IMG/VR virus record: IMGVR_UViG_3300032245_001022
Coordinates: 1 to 28,087 of that record
Source of the DNA: a virus
Length of the DNA stretch: 28,087 nt
Strand: one strand, 5' to 3'
The translations under genes were made by a program, and so were the position numbers. The notes under the pieces were generated by a model. It worked only from the letters and a program-made list of their open reading frames with translations. It was not told the DNA's origin and searched no databases. Shown one piece after another: positions 7,060 to 15,154 of this stretch; position 1 is the stretch's first letter, and each line of letters opens with the position of its first letter.

Positions 7060-7812
7060 ATGGAAGAACAAAATGTTAATCAGATGAATTTAAATTTACC
7101 TCATGACGTAATCCAATTACCGAGTCAAGGTAGATTTTATAAGAATAAAAAAAAATCGGTTAAAGTTGGTTTTTTAACTGCTGCTGATGAAAATATTTTG
7201 GCAAACGCATCTAATATGTCTGGTGACCAAATAATCCATAATTTAGTTAGAGCTAAGGTATACGAACCTGACTTAAAGATTGAAGAAATGTTAGATGGTG
7301 ATATTGAAGCGATATTGATTTTTTTAAGAAATACATCATTTGGTACTGAATATACATTTACTTTATTAGACCCACAGACTGAAAAAACATTTGAATCAAC
7401 TATTACGTTAGATGAAGTAGATTTTGTTAAACCTGAAGTTGAACCTGATGAAAATGGTTTATTTACAACAGTTCTTCCAAAATCGGGTAAAACAGTTAAA
7501 TTAAAATTGTTAACATTCGGAGATAAAAAAGAATTAAATGACAGAGAAAGTTCATATCCTAAAAATATGGTAGCTCCAAGAGTTACATGGAGATTGGCAA
7601 AACAAATAGTTTCTATTGACGGTAACGATGATAAAACTGAAATAGTTAAATTTATCGATAAGATGCCAATTATGGACTCAAAATATATCACGCAATTTTT
7701 AAATAAAAATCAACCGTCTATTAATTTAGAGAGAGAATTTAACGCCCCATCAGGAAAAAAGGTCAAATCACGGATTGCCTTTGGGGTGGAGTTTTTTCGC
7801 CCTTTCTTCTGA
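7060..7812 (+). CDS. 26: Baseplate/tail assembly chaperone, T4 gp26-like (unshifted product)
   Basis: A 250-residue protein. The N-terminal VIQLPSQGRFY, the LTAADENILANAS helix start, GDIEAILIFLRNTSFG and the C-terminal FGVEFFRPFF are typical of the T4 gp26 baseplate-hub family, which behaves like the G-type tail chaperone of other phages. The 0-frame product stops at TGA 7810-7812, four codons past a T6 run. A second open segment in the +1 frame continues to 7954 and looks like the partner domain (separate entry). The tape measure gene follows, the usual place for a G/GT-type chaperone pair. No TATTTAT element precedes this gene; the leader is A-rich (ATAAACAAAAACGAATTT). Confidence 0.8.
   Translation: MEEQNVNQMNLNLPHDVIQLPSQGRFYKNKKKSVKVGFLTAADENILANASNMSGDQIIHNLVRAKVYEPDLKIEEMLDGDIEAILIFLRNTSFGTEYTFTLLDPQTEKTFESTITLDEVDFVKPEVEPDENGLFTTVLPKSGKTVKLKLLTFGDKKELNDRESSYPKNMVAPRVTWRLAKQIVSIDGNDDKTEIVKFIDKMPIMDSKYITQFLNKNQPSINLEREFNAPSGKKVKSRIAFGVEFFRPFF
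7792..7798 (+). other. Candidate +1 ribosomal frameshift site TTT TTT C
   Basis: In the chaperone frame the codons are GAG TTT TTT CGC CCT. A peptidyl Phe-tRNA on the second TTT can move one base forward onto TTC, which its GAA anticodon reads better, while the next 0-frame codon CGC should be slow in this AT-rich genome. Reading then continues GCC CTT TCT TCT GAT. A weak 5-pair stem (GGGTG 7784-7788 with CGCCC 7798-7802) places the T run in its loop. A homopolymer sequencing error (true run T5) would give the same fused frame and cannot be excluded from sequence alone. Confidence 0.6.
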
Positions 7813-7954
7813 TTATATAAAAAATTTATTGGACCAATATATTTTATTGAGTCGGTTTATGCATATGTCATATTCCGATTTTTTAATTATTCCTATATCA
7901 CATCGTAGATATTTGGTGGACACTATTATTGAGATGAATACGCCAAAAACTTAA
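7799..7954 (+). CDS. gp51/GT-like chaperone extension in the +1 frame
   Basis: This is a 51-codon segment plus stop, with no credible start of its own near its beginning, lying one base ahead of the gp26-like frame. It reads ALSSDYIKNLLDQYILLSRF, then MHMSYSDFLIIPISHRRYLV and DTIIEMNTPKT. The pattern of two helices, a short MSYxDxxxxP turn and a HRRYLVDxII helix is what tail-chaperone C-terminal partners (gpT of lambda; gp51-type in T4-like phages) look like. Fused to gp26 through the +1 site it gives about 297 residues. An internal ATG at 7859 could give only a short piece. As in other tailed phages, the extended chaperone would bind the tape measure protein encoded at once downstream. Confidence 0.65.
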   Translation, partial: ALSSDYIKNLLDQYILLSRFMHMSYSDFLIIPISHRRYLVDTIIEMNTPKT

Positions 7955-7961
7955 TTTGTGT

Positions 7962-7968
7962 TATTTAT
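7962..7968 (+). promoter_or_regulatory. TATTTAT element upstream of tape measure gene
   Basis: GTTATTTATTAATAAAAA starts 7 bases after the shifted-frame stop and places TATTTAT 12 bases before the tape measure ATG at 7981. Confidence 0.45.
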
Positions 7969-7980
7969 TAATAAAAAACT

Positions 7981-9972
7981 ATGATGATGTTTGTTGATGA
8001 ACCAGTAGATAATTCTTCACTTGGTATTGGTAAGGACCTTACTACTTTCATTGGAAATATGGGTAACGCCCTTAAAGGGGCCGAGTCTCTTGGAAATTCT
8101 TTTTTAAATACATTTAAAGCAATACAAGATGTTGATGCTGCAATGTCCAAAGTTGTTACTAAATTAGGTACAGGTGCTCAAAATTCTGAACAAATTAAAG
8201 AATCTTTTGGTAAGGCTTATTCTAACATCGCGTTATTTGGTGGTACATTTGCTGAGTTACAAACTGCTCAAGAAGAGTTTTTAGCGGTAAACCAAAGAAA
8301 TGTAATACTTAGTTCTGAAAATTTAACTGATTTAGTTGCGGTTACTAAAGTGACTGGTGTGGCAGCTAAAGACTTATTAACTGGATTTGAAAACGCTGGA
8401 TTTTCTATGGACCATATTAGTGATACTATGACTAGTGTTACTAAAATTTCTAGGGATATGGGAGTTAATGCTCAAGTAGTATCTAAAAGTGTTGTTGATA
8501 ATTTAGATAAACTAAATAAGTTTGGATTCCCAAATGGTGTTGAAGGTTTGGCTAAAATGGCAGCTAAAGCCGCAAGTTTAAGAATGGATATGGCAACCAC
8601 TTTTAAAATTGCTGATGACATATTCAATAGAGGCCCTGAAGCTGCAATTGAAATATCTTCTGCATTACAAAGATTAGGGGCTGCGTCAGGCTCGTTACTT
8701 GACCCAATTAAATTAATGGATTTAGCTCAAAATAACGTTCCTGAGTTAAACAATCAACTTATTGAATTAAGTAAACAATATACAGTTTTTAACGAAAAAA
8801 CTGGACAGTTTGAAATTATGCCTGGTGCTAGACGACAAATAAATGAAGTTGAAAAGGCTTTAGGTATGAGTTCTGGTGAATTATCAAAAATGTCGTTAGA
8901 AGCAGCTAAATTAGATAAAAAATTATCTGATATCGATTTTAGTCAGTTAGGGTTTAATGTTACTGATGAAGAAAAAACTATGATTGCTAACATGTCAGAG
9001 TTTAATAAAGATAAGGGTGGATTTACCGTTAAGTTAAAAAATGAAAAAACAGGTGAATTTGAAGAAAAATTATTAAGTCAATTAGAACCTGGTGAATTAG
9101 CAAAATTACAAGAAGGACAATTAAGTGAAACTGCGGAAATGAAAGATATTGCTTACCAACAACTTGGTCTGCAAGGACAGATGGTGGCACAACAAATTGC
9201 TATGAATAATTCAGTATCAATGTTAATTGCTACAACTGATATGGGTACTAAAATTTTAGAAAGTGCTCAAGAAAGACAAACAAAAAATTTAGGGTTAGAA
9301 ACGTCAGGTAACCAAAAAAATACATTAGATTTACTTAACGCTAATAATAAAGAAACTGTTGCGGCCATGAACACGATGGGTGCAAATGTTGAAAAACTTT
9401 TTGATAGTTTAAAAGGTGATAGTGTAGAAGATATACCTAAAATGATTGATGCGTTTAAAACTTTTGCCGGAAGTTTTGCAAGTGTTACGGGTGATGTTGC
9501 TAAAAATCAATTTCAAAATCTAAGTTTTGGAGATGTAATGACAACTGCTGTGACTAAATTGGCAACATCTGCAGAAGGGCTTGAAACAATTATAACTAAC
9601 ATAAAAACTTTAATAGGTGTTAAAGACTCAATTATAACGCCCAATGGTATTGTCCAACCTTTAGAACAAGACACTATTATCACCATGACACAAGGTGAAA
9701 AATTCAAAGAAAATTTATTAGGTAAAGGTAACACTCAGCCAAATCAAACGGCAATGATTGACAAAGAAATGATGATGTCTACACCACAATCAAAAAACAA
9801 TACCCCAAACAATTCAAAAGTTGAAATTGCTTTTACACATAAAGTTGATGGTCCAGTTACTGCTGATGTTGCAAACGCATTTTCTAAATCTTTAAGGGAT
9901 AATCCTACATTACAAAAACAAATTATTGACACTATAAATCAAGCGAACACAAATTTTGGTTTAACTGCATAA
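7981..9972 (+). CDS. Tail tape measure protein (T4 gp29 position)
   Basis: A 663-residue, largely helical protein beginning MMMFVDEPVDNSSLG; starts at 7984 or 7987 are equally possible. Residues about 30-240 carry tape-measure-type helices with repeated small-residue patterns (VTKVTGVAAKDLLTGFENAG, MAAKAASLRMDMATTF, ISSALQRLGAASGSLLDP). A charged middle follows (SEFNKDKGGFTVKLKNEKTG), and the C terminus is glutamine- and asparagine-rich. Length class, helicity and the position right after the chaperone gene identify it as the protein that sets tail length and fills the tube; direct similarity to T4 gp29 is not obvious to me. Downstream lie the tube-cap and hub-like proteins it would meet in the baseplate. 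Confidence 0.8.
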   Translation: MMMFVDEPVDNSSLGIGKDLTTFIGNMGNALKGAESLGNSFLNTFKAIQDVDAAMSKVVTKLGTGAQNSEQIKESFGKAYSNIALFGGTFAELQTAQEEFLAVNQRNVILSSENLTDLVAVTKVTGVAAKDLLTGFENAGFSMDHISDTMTSVTKISRDMGVNAQVVSKSVVDNLDKLNKFGFPNGVEGLAKMAAKAASLRMDMATTFKIADDIFNRGPEAAIEISSALQRLGAASGSLLDPIKLMDLAQNNVPELNNQLIELSKQYTVFNEKTGQFEIMPGARRQINEVEKALGMSSGELSKMSLEAAKLDKKLSDIDFSQLGFNVTDEEKTMIANMSEFNKDKGGFTVKLKNEKTGEFEEKLLSQLEPGELAKLQEGQLSETAEMKDIAYQQLGLQGQMVAQQIAMNNSVSMLIATTDMGTKILESAQERQTKNLGLETSGNQKNTLDLLNANNKETVAAMNTMGANVEKLFDSLKGDSVEDIPKMIDAFKTFAGSFASVTGDVAKNQFQNLSFGDVMTTAVTKLATSAEGLETIITNIKTLIGVKDSIITPNGIVQPLEQDTIITMTQGEKFKENLLGKGNTQPNQTAMIDKEMMMSTPQSKNNTPNNSKVEIAFTHKVDGPVTADVANAFSKSLRDNPTLQKQIIDTINQANTNFGLTA

Positions 9973-9986
9973 AACCTAATTTATTC

Positions 9987-9993
9987 TATTTAT
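9987..9993 (+). promoter_or_regulatory. TATTTAT element upstream of tube-cap gene
   Basis: TATTTATTATAAAA lies 14 bases after the tape measure stop and 14 bases before the ATG at 10008. It would drive the overlapping three-gene baseplate unit that runs to 21365. Confidence 0.45.
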
Positions 9994-10007
9994 TATAAAA
10001 GAACTAA

Positions 10008-13000
10008 ATGTCTGAAAATATATTATCATTTGGTGGTTCGCAACAGTTTAGAAAAAAACTTGTAAGTAGAAATTTAAAACCTTACAAAATTGATGGTGCG
10101 TATTCTTCACATCAAGACCCTATTAATTTTGAAACTGTTTTACACGATTCTTCACCAACGGATAGTCCAAATGTTAGTGATACTATTTTTGTTGAACCGA
10201 CTGAAATGACAACTATTAATATATTTGGACCTTCAGGTAAATTTATTGATGGTGCTCAAATTATTGATAATGTAACTATACCATCATATCCTAAAGATTA
10301 CACTGGTGGACAATCTGAATATAGTCCTAAAGACACTAAAATGGACCTTATCAATGAAGCGTTTATTGATAATGTTGCGGTTGTTAATCGATATACACCC
10401 GAAGAAAATTATTCAGATTTATTTATTGTTACTGAGAAAATTTTACCAAAAACAAAATTACAATCAGGTGTTTATCCAGAATCTTTTGTTCAAGGGGACT
10501 ATACGGCGTATGAAATATTAAATAATGACCCTGAATTAGGAAATGATTCATATATACAAAGGATTGGTGCTGAAAGACTAACCGAAGCATTTCAGGCTAG
10601 AATTGCACGAGAAATTGAAAGAAATACAATTGGTCTAATTAATCTTGACGCTTTAACCAATGTGTTTGATGCTACATTAGTTGCGACAGGACAAGAACCT
10701 TTAATACAAAAAAATTATACAATAACAGTTCCTAACGGAATTATTGATTACGCGGCTTTTTTTATCCAAAGAATAACAGGGGCTTATTTACCTGCGTCAC
10801 CAATTGAAGGAAGTTATTTTTCTTTACCTCAAAGACAAAGGATGAAACCTTTACAGACTTTAGGTAATTTAGGTGGTAATATTTTAAATAGACAAAATCC
10901 TTCCGTAATATTTTTAAATAACACTGGTTCAGGACAAAAATCAATATTATTTAATACGTTATCATATAATCGATACAAACCCGATTATACATTAACTAGA
11001 ACTCAAGTAGGAGCATTTATTGAAAATTTATTTGACAATCCTAGCTCAATTGGTAATTTATATATTGGAAGACAAGAAAGTGATATTACAAGGGTTTCAT
11101 CACCACCTAATGCTACACCTGTCAATGCGTTTGGTATACCGATGCAAACAACGGTATATGGACCTGATAAGGTAGGTACACTTTATGAAGGTGACCAAAA
11201 TTTCCAATTTGGTCTAGCTGGTAAAAGTTATAGTGAAAGACCTGTATTTGATGGTGGATTTGTTTGGATTTCTAATCTTACAAAAGTTGAAGCCGGAAGA
11301 ACCGTAGGACAAGACGGAAAAATATATGGTAATAATCCGCAATTTACGCCTTTAAGTTCATCTTACTCACAAGTTTTATCGACAAATTATGTTTTTAGAC
11401 CTGGTTCTATTTTAGATGTTACTCAAAGAATTATTGATTCAACACCCGCTCAAGGTAAAGATAGATTAGGACATGTTGGTAATGCTATGAACCAAGTTTC
11501 TAAAGTGTTTTGGGACGGGTATAAAGAACTTACTAAAGGTTCTAAAATTAAAAAATATATTGACCAAGCTGGACAACAAGTTGGTACGGAATACTGTAGA
11601 ATCTTTTCAAAAGATAGACCGTATTCTACTTACGGTGATTTACAAGGAACATATGCAAATACTAGTGGAATGGATACTAATGGTAATATTAGAAGGTATT
11701 CATATTCAGTTTTAGATAGTGCGTATAACTTAAATATAGTACCATATAAAGATGGTGGTACATCGATGTTAGGTGGTAGTGTTAAAAAATATATGTTTTC
11801 TATTGAAAACTTAGCTTGGAAAAATTCTCCTGAATTTGAATCATTACCCGATTGTGAAAAGGGTCCTAATGGTGGTAGAATTATGTGGTTTCCACCGTAT
11901 GATTTAACTTTTGATGACTCAACATCAGCATCATTTACTGAAACTAAATTTATAGGAAGACCTGAACCAATATATACTTATAATAATACAAGTAGGTCAG
12001 GTTCGGTTGGATTTAAAATAATTGTTGACCACCCATCTGTATTGAATTTAATTGCTAATAAAGAATTAGAAAATCAAAATAGTGAAGTTGTTAACGGTGT
12101 AGTTAATTCATTTTTTGCTGGATGTAAAAAATATGACATATATGAATTGGCTAAAAAATTCGGTCAATTAGATTTTAACACAATATCTGAATTATATCAA
12201 GAAGTATTATCAAGTGATGGTACATCTGATGAAGATAAAATAGATGCTTTACAATCATTACCATCTGAAGGTGGAAATTCCATTGGTACTGAAAATATAT
12301 CATTATCTCAAAGTTTTAATGATTGGGGTTTTTATTTTGATTTTAGTGATTCTCCTTCTGAAAATTATACAGATTTATATAATACGTATACTAGCACGTT
12401 AATTAGAACTAACTATTCAACACTTAACCCAACAGAAAATACCAGTTTAATTTTTGATTCAGTAATAACTGAAAACTATAATAAAATGGTTAGTTTAAGA
12501 GCGGAAATTGCTACAATATTACAAAAGGGCGGTGGTGTTGAAATTGTTTTTCAAGGAACACAAGGTGTTAACGAATCACCTGATTCGTCAATAGCGACTA
12601 ATGATAGTTTACTTGAAAGTATTAAATTATTTTTTAATGATTTTAGTTTAGGTACTGACGGTAAAAATTTATCTTATTATGAGTCTCAAACAAAATTAAA
12701 ATATACTATTTTAAATTCAGTAATTGTTGATACAATACCACAATCAAGTCAAAGTTTTGAAAGTGTTAATTGTAGTGATGGTTTTAATCCTGAATCTGCA
12801 ATTCTTGACTACACAAGACAAGCGATGCTTTGTAGGGCAATAAAAATAAAAAATATTAATTTAAATCAAGTATCACCTACTGACGAAAGTGCGAATGTAC
12901 CAAATGATAGTAGTCCACAAAGTAATACTCGAAGATTAAATAATTCACCTGGCCAATTTTTGGCGGATTTGTTTGGAAATAAAAAAAGTAATAAAGAAAG

Positions 13001-14831
13001 TATTGAAGCTAAGGCTAAAAATATTAGTAAAAAAATAATAAGAAATTTATTAAACGAACAAAATTATTTTGAAATACTTAAAGAACAAGACCCATTTTTA
13101 TACGACAGTTATAAAACAAAAATTAAATTCTTTAATCCAGCGTTTCACTCAATAACACCTGAAGGGTTTAACTCAAGACTAACATTTTTAAATCAATGTT
13201 TTAGACCTGGTAATACAATACCAACTAAAAATGAAGGTGGTGAATTTATTAAAAAAGATTCATTTAATACTAATTTTGGCACACCACCAATATTAGTGTT
13301 AAGAATTGGTGATTTTTATAATTGTAAAATTGTACCTGATGGAGGATTAACTTTATCCTATGAAAATTTAGATATCAATCCCGAAGGTATTGGAGTACAA
13401 CCAATGATTGTAACTGTTAAATTAACTTTTAAAATGATTGGTGGTCACGGTCTTAAAGAACCTGTTGAAAGATTACAAAATGCGTTATCTTTTAATTATT
13501 ATGCAAACACTGAAATGTATGATGAAAGGTCAGTGTCTACAGATACGACACAATTAACCGCCATTGTTGATAGTACTAAATCAATATTAACAACTTTACA
13601 AACATTACAAGGTATTGCAGCACAACCATCAAATAATTTAATATCTTCAAATCAAGCAACAATACAAAACCCAACTGATGGTGGTGTTACAATAGGATTA
13701 ATTACTGAATCAAATCAAAGTAACGGTTCTGAAACTGGAACTATTAGTTATAAATCGTTTTTTGATGGTAACGTTGATTCAACTCAAAGTTATTTTAATT
13801 TGGTTGAAAGTTTTATAAAATCAATTATTAGTGACACTAATTATGGTGTATTTAAACAATTATATAGTGATAGAAAATTTAATAATGGAAGTTTTAATTC
13901 TTTACAATCACCAATTAATAATGTTAAAATAATTGGTAAATTTAATGATTACTCAAAATATATTGACGATGTAACAAGTGCTTATATTACTGAAGTTGAA
14001 AATAATACTGATTTTATCACTCAATATTTGATAACAAATAATGTATCCGCAAATGATTTAAGAATTGTTACAAGTAATTTAAAGGCTAAGGCTCAAACTC
14101 AAAAAAATAAAATATTAAATTTAATATCCAATAAATCACAATCGATAGCGGTTAGTCAATCAGAGATATATCAAGGATATAGAAAAATGGATTTAATATG
14201 TGATGCTACCGATGGTAAATTAGCAACATACGGAACTCCAATAATATATACAAATACTGGAGTTATTGTTGGTACATCAGATACATTAACAGATATTAGA
14301 AATGATTATACTAAAATTGCAAATGATATTAATGATTATTATAGTTATTTATTAAGTAAAAATTTAATTTTAGAAATAACAACTCCTAATGTGTATTTTA
14401 CACCATTAACGACATTAAGTTCTACAGGTAGTATTAATTTATTTTTTACACTTTTTGCGAACGACATTATCAATGACACAACAAGAAATGAATTTATACA
14501 ATATGTTAGTTCTAATTTATTGTCACAAACGTTACCGCAAACAGTAGATAAAGTTAGTGTTGCGGTTAATTCTGTTGTTAGTTCATTTAATACTGAAAAA
14601 AATGCTCAAAATTTATTAGTTAATGATACATTTAATTCTAATGAATATAAATTTTTTAAAACATATAATCCACAAGTTAATAATGTGAGTATAAAAGGAA
14701 GGGACAGGGATTTTACATTTACAAGTATTGGAGCAACAAACGTTCAGAAAACAAATTTATCTGATGTTTATAAAAATGTTAATATTAATAATGATAATAG
14801 TACCTATAATGGTAAAAAATATTTTAACTAA
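10008..14831 (+). CDS. Giant baseplate protein with gp48/gp54-type tube-cap segments
   Basis: A 1607-residue protein. Around residue 623 it reads RIMWFPPYDLTFDDS followed by FIGRPEPIYTYNNTSRSGSV and GFKIIVDHPS, and around residue 1115-1165 YENLDINPEGIGVQPM followed by VKLTFKMIGGHGLKEPV and LQNALSFNYYAN. Such GR-x-EPIY-Y and D-NPEGIGVQPM signatures occur in myophage tube-initiator/baseplate proteins of the gp48/gp54 sort, which seed tail-tube polymerisation on the hub. T4 gp48 and gp54 are each under 400 residues, so this protein is several times longer, with Asn/Ser/Thr-rich filler between the recognisable parts. It is followed by gp53 with a TAATG overlap. Family assignment is by recognition of these signatures only. 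Confidence 0.6.
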   Translation: MSENILSFGGSQQFRKKLVSRNLKPYKIDGAYSSHQDPINFETVLHDSSPTDSPNVSDTIFVEPTEMTTINIFGPSGKFIDGAQIIDNVTIPSYPKDYTGGQSEYSPKDTKMDLINEAFIDNVAVVNRYTPEENYSDLFIVTEKILPKTKLQSGVYPESFVQGDYTAYEILNNDPELGNDSYIQRIGAERLTEAFQARIAREIERNTIGLINLDALTNVFDATLVATGQEPLIQKNYTITVPNGIIDYAAFFIQRITGAYLPASPIEGSYFSLPQRQRMKPLQTLGNLGGNILNRQNPSVIFLNNTGSGQKSILFNTLSYNRYKPDYTLTRTQVGAFIENLFDNPSSIGNLYIGRQESDITRVSSPPNATPVNAFGIPMQTTVYGPDKVGTLYEGDQNFQFGLAGKSYSERPVFDGGFVWISNLTKVEAGRTVGQDGKIYGNNPQFTPLSSSYSQVLSTNYVFRPGSILDVTQRIIDSTPAQGKDRLGHVGNAMNQVSKVFWDGYKELTKGSKIKKYIDQAGQQVGTEYCRIFSKDRPYSTYGDLQGTYANTSGMDTNGNIRRYSYSVLDSAYNLNIVPYKDGGTSMLGGSVKKYMFSIENLAWKNSPEFESLPDCEKGPNGGRIMWFPPYDLTFDDSTSASFTETKFIGRPEPIYTYNNTSRSGSVGFKIIVDHPSVLNLIANKELENQNSEVVNGVVNSFFAGCKKYDIYELAKKFGQLDFNTISELYQEVLSSDGTSDEDKIDALQSLPSEGGNSIGTENISLSQSFNDWGFYFDFSDSPSENYTDLYNTYTSTLIRTNYSTLNPTENTSLIFDSVITENYNKMVSLRAEIATILQKGGGVEIVFQGTQGVNESPDSSIATNDSLLESIKLFFNDFSLGTDGKNLSYYESQTKLKYTILNSVIVDTIPQSSQSFESVNCSDGFNPESAILDYTRQAMLCRAIKIKNINLNQVSPTDESANVPNDSSPQSNTRRLNNSPGQFLADLFGNKKSNKESIEAKAKNISKKIIRNLLNEQNYFEILKEQDPFLYDSYKTKIKFFNPAFHSITPEGFNSRLTFLNQCFRPGNTIPTKNEGGEFIKKDSFNTNFGTPPILVLRIGDFYNCKIVPDGGLTLSYENLDINPEGIGVQPMIVTVKLTFKMIGGHGLKEPVERLQNALSFNYYANTEMYDERSVSTDTTQLTAIVDSTKSILTTLQTLQGIAAQPSNNLISSNQATIQNPTDGGVTIGLITESNQSNGSETGTISYKSFFDGNVDSTQSYFNLVESFIKSIISDTNYGVFKQLYSDRKFNNGSFNSLQSPINNVKIIGKFNDYSKYIDDVTSAYITEVENNTDFITQYLITNNVSANDLRIVTSNLKAKAQTQKNKILNLISNKSQSIAVSQSEIYQGYRKMDLICDATDGKLATYGTPIIYTNTGVIVGTSDTLTDIRNDYTKIANDINDYYSYLLSKNLILEITTPNVYFTPLTTLSSTGSINLFFTLFANDIINDTTRNEFIQYVSSNLLSQTLPQTVDKVSVAVNSVVSSFNTEKNAQNLLVNDTFNSNEYKFFKTYNPQVNNVSIKGRDRDFTFTSIGATNVQKTNLSDVYKNVNINNDNSTYNGKKYFN

Positions 14832-15154
14832 TGGCAAACGAATATTATAACAGGTATCAAAATTTTATTGTTAATGGGGAACAAACTACATTACCTTTTG
14901 TTAACATACCTTTAAAAACTACAGATAAAAAATATATCTATAGGGTTGGTGTATCAAGATTAGATAAAGTATCACAAATGTATTACAACTCACCATATTT
15001 TGGATGGTTAATCATGCAATCTAACCCACAATATGGGGGTTCTGAAATAGATATCCCTGATAATGCGGTGCTTAATATACCATTCCCTTTAAATAATTCT
15101 TTATTAGATTATAAAACAGCACTTCAACAGTACTTCTATTATTATGGAGAGTAA
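14831..15154 (+). CDS. 53: Baseplate wedge protein gp53-like (short)
   Basis: A 107-residue protein. After an N-terminal strand region it reads IYRVGVSRLDKVSQMYYNSP followed by YFGWLIMQSNPQYGG, the gp53/LysM-like pattern of a YR-x-G strand, a helix over a tyrosine pair, and a W-(L/I)-(I/L) strand. T4 gp53 is 196 residues and joins baseplate wedges around the hub; this one keeps only the core. Its ATG overlaps the preceding stop by one base, and its last 11 bases overlap the start of the hub-like gene, so the three genes look translationally coupled. Confidence 0.75.
   Translation: MANEYYNRYQNFIVNGEQTTLPFVNIPLKTTDKKYIYRVGVSRLDKVSQMYYNSPYFGWLIMQSNPQYGGSEIDIPDNAVLNIPFPLNNSLLDYKTALQQYFYYYGE

Noticed and set aside
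7137-7691. Long antisense open frame (184 codons) inside the gp26-like gene
   Set aside because: It lies wholly within a well-supported gene in the opposite strand, has Ser/Val-rich composition typical of a shadow frame, and has no promoter-like element or partner gene.
7792-7820. A -1 rather than +1 frameshift at the T6 run
   Set aside because: The -1 frame reads only seven codons (SPFLLII) before a TAA, so it would not produce a meaningful extension.
10306-10521. Short plus-strand frames inside the giant baseplate genes (also 10762-10944 minus, 16777-16959 plus, 20152-20442 minus)
   Set aside because: All are out-of-frame shadows within long coding regions, rich in Leu/Ile/Tyr as expected from AT-rich DNA, and none has an independent signal.
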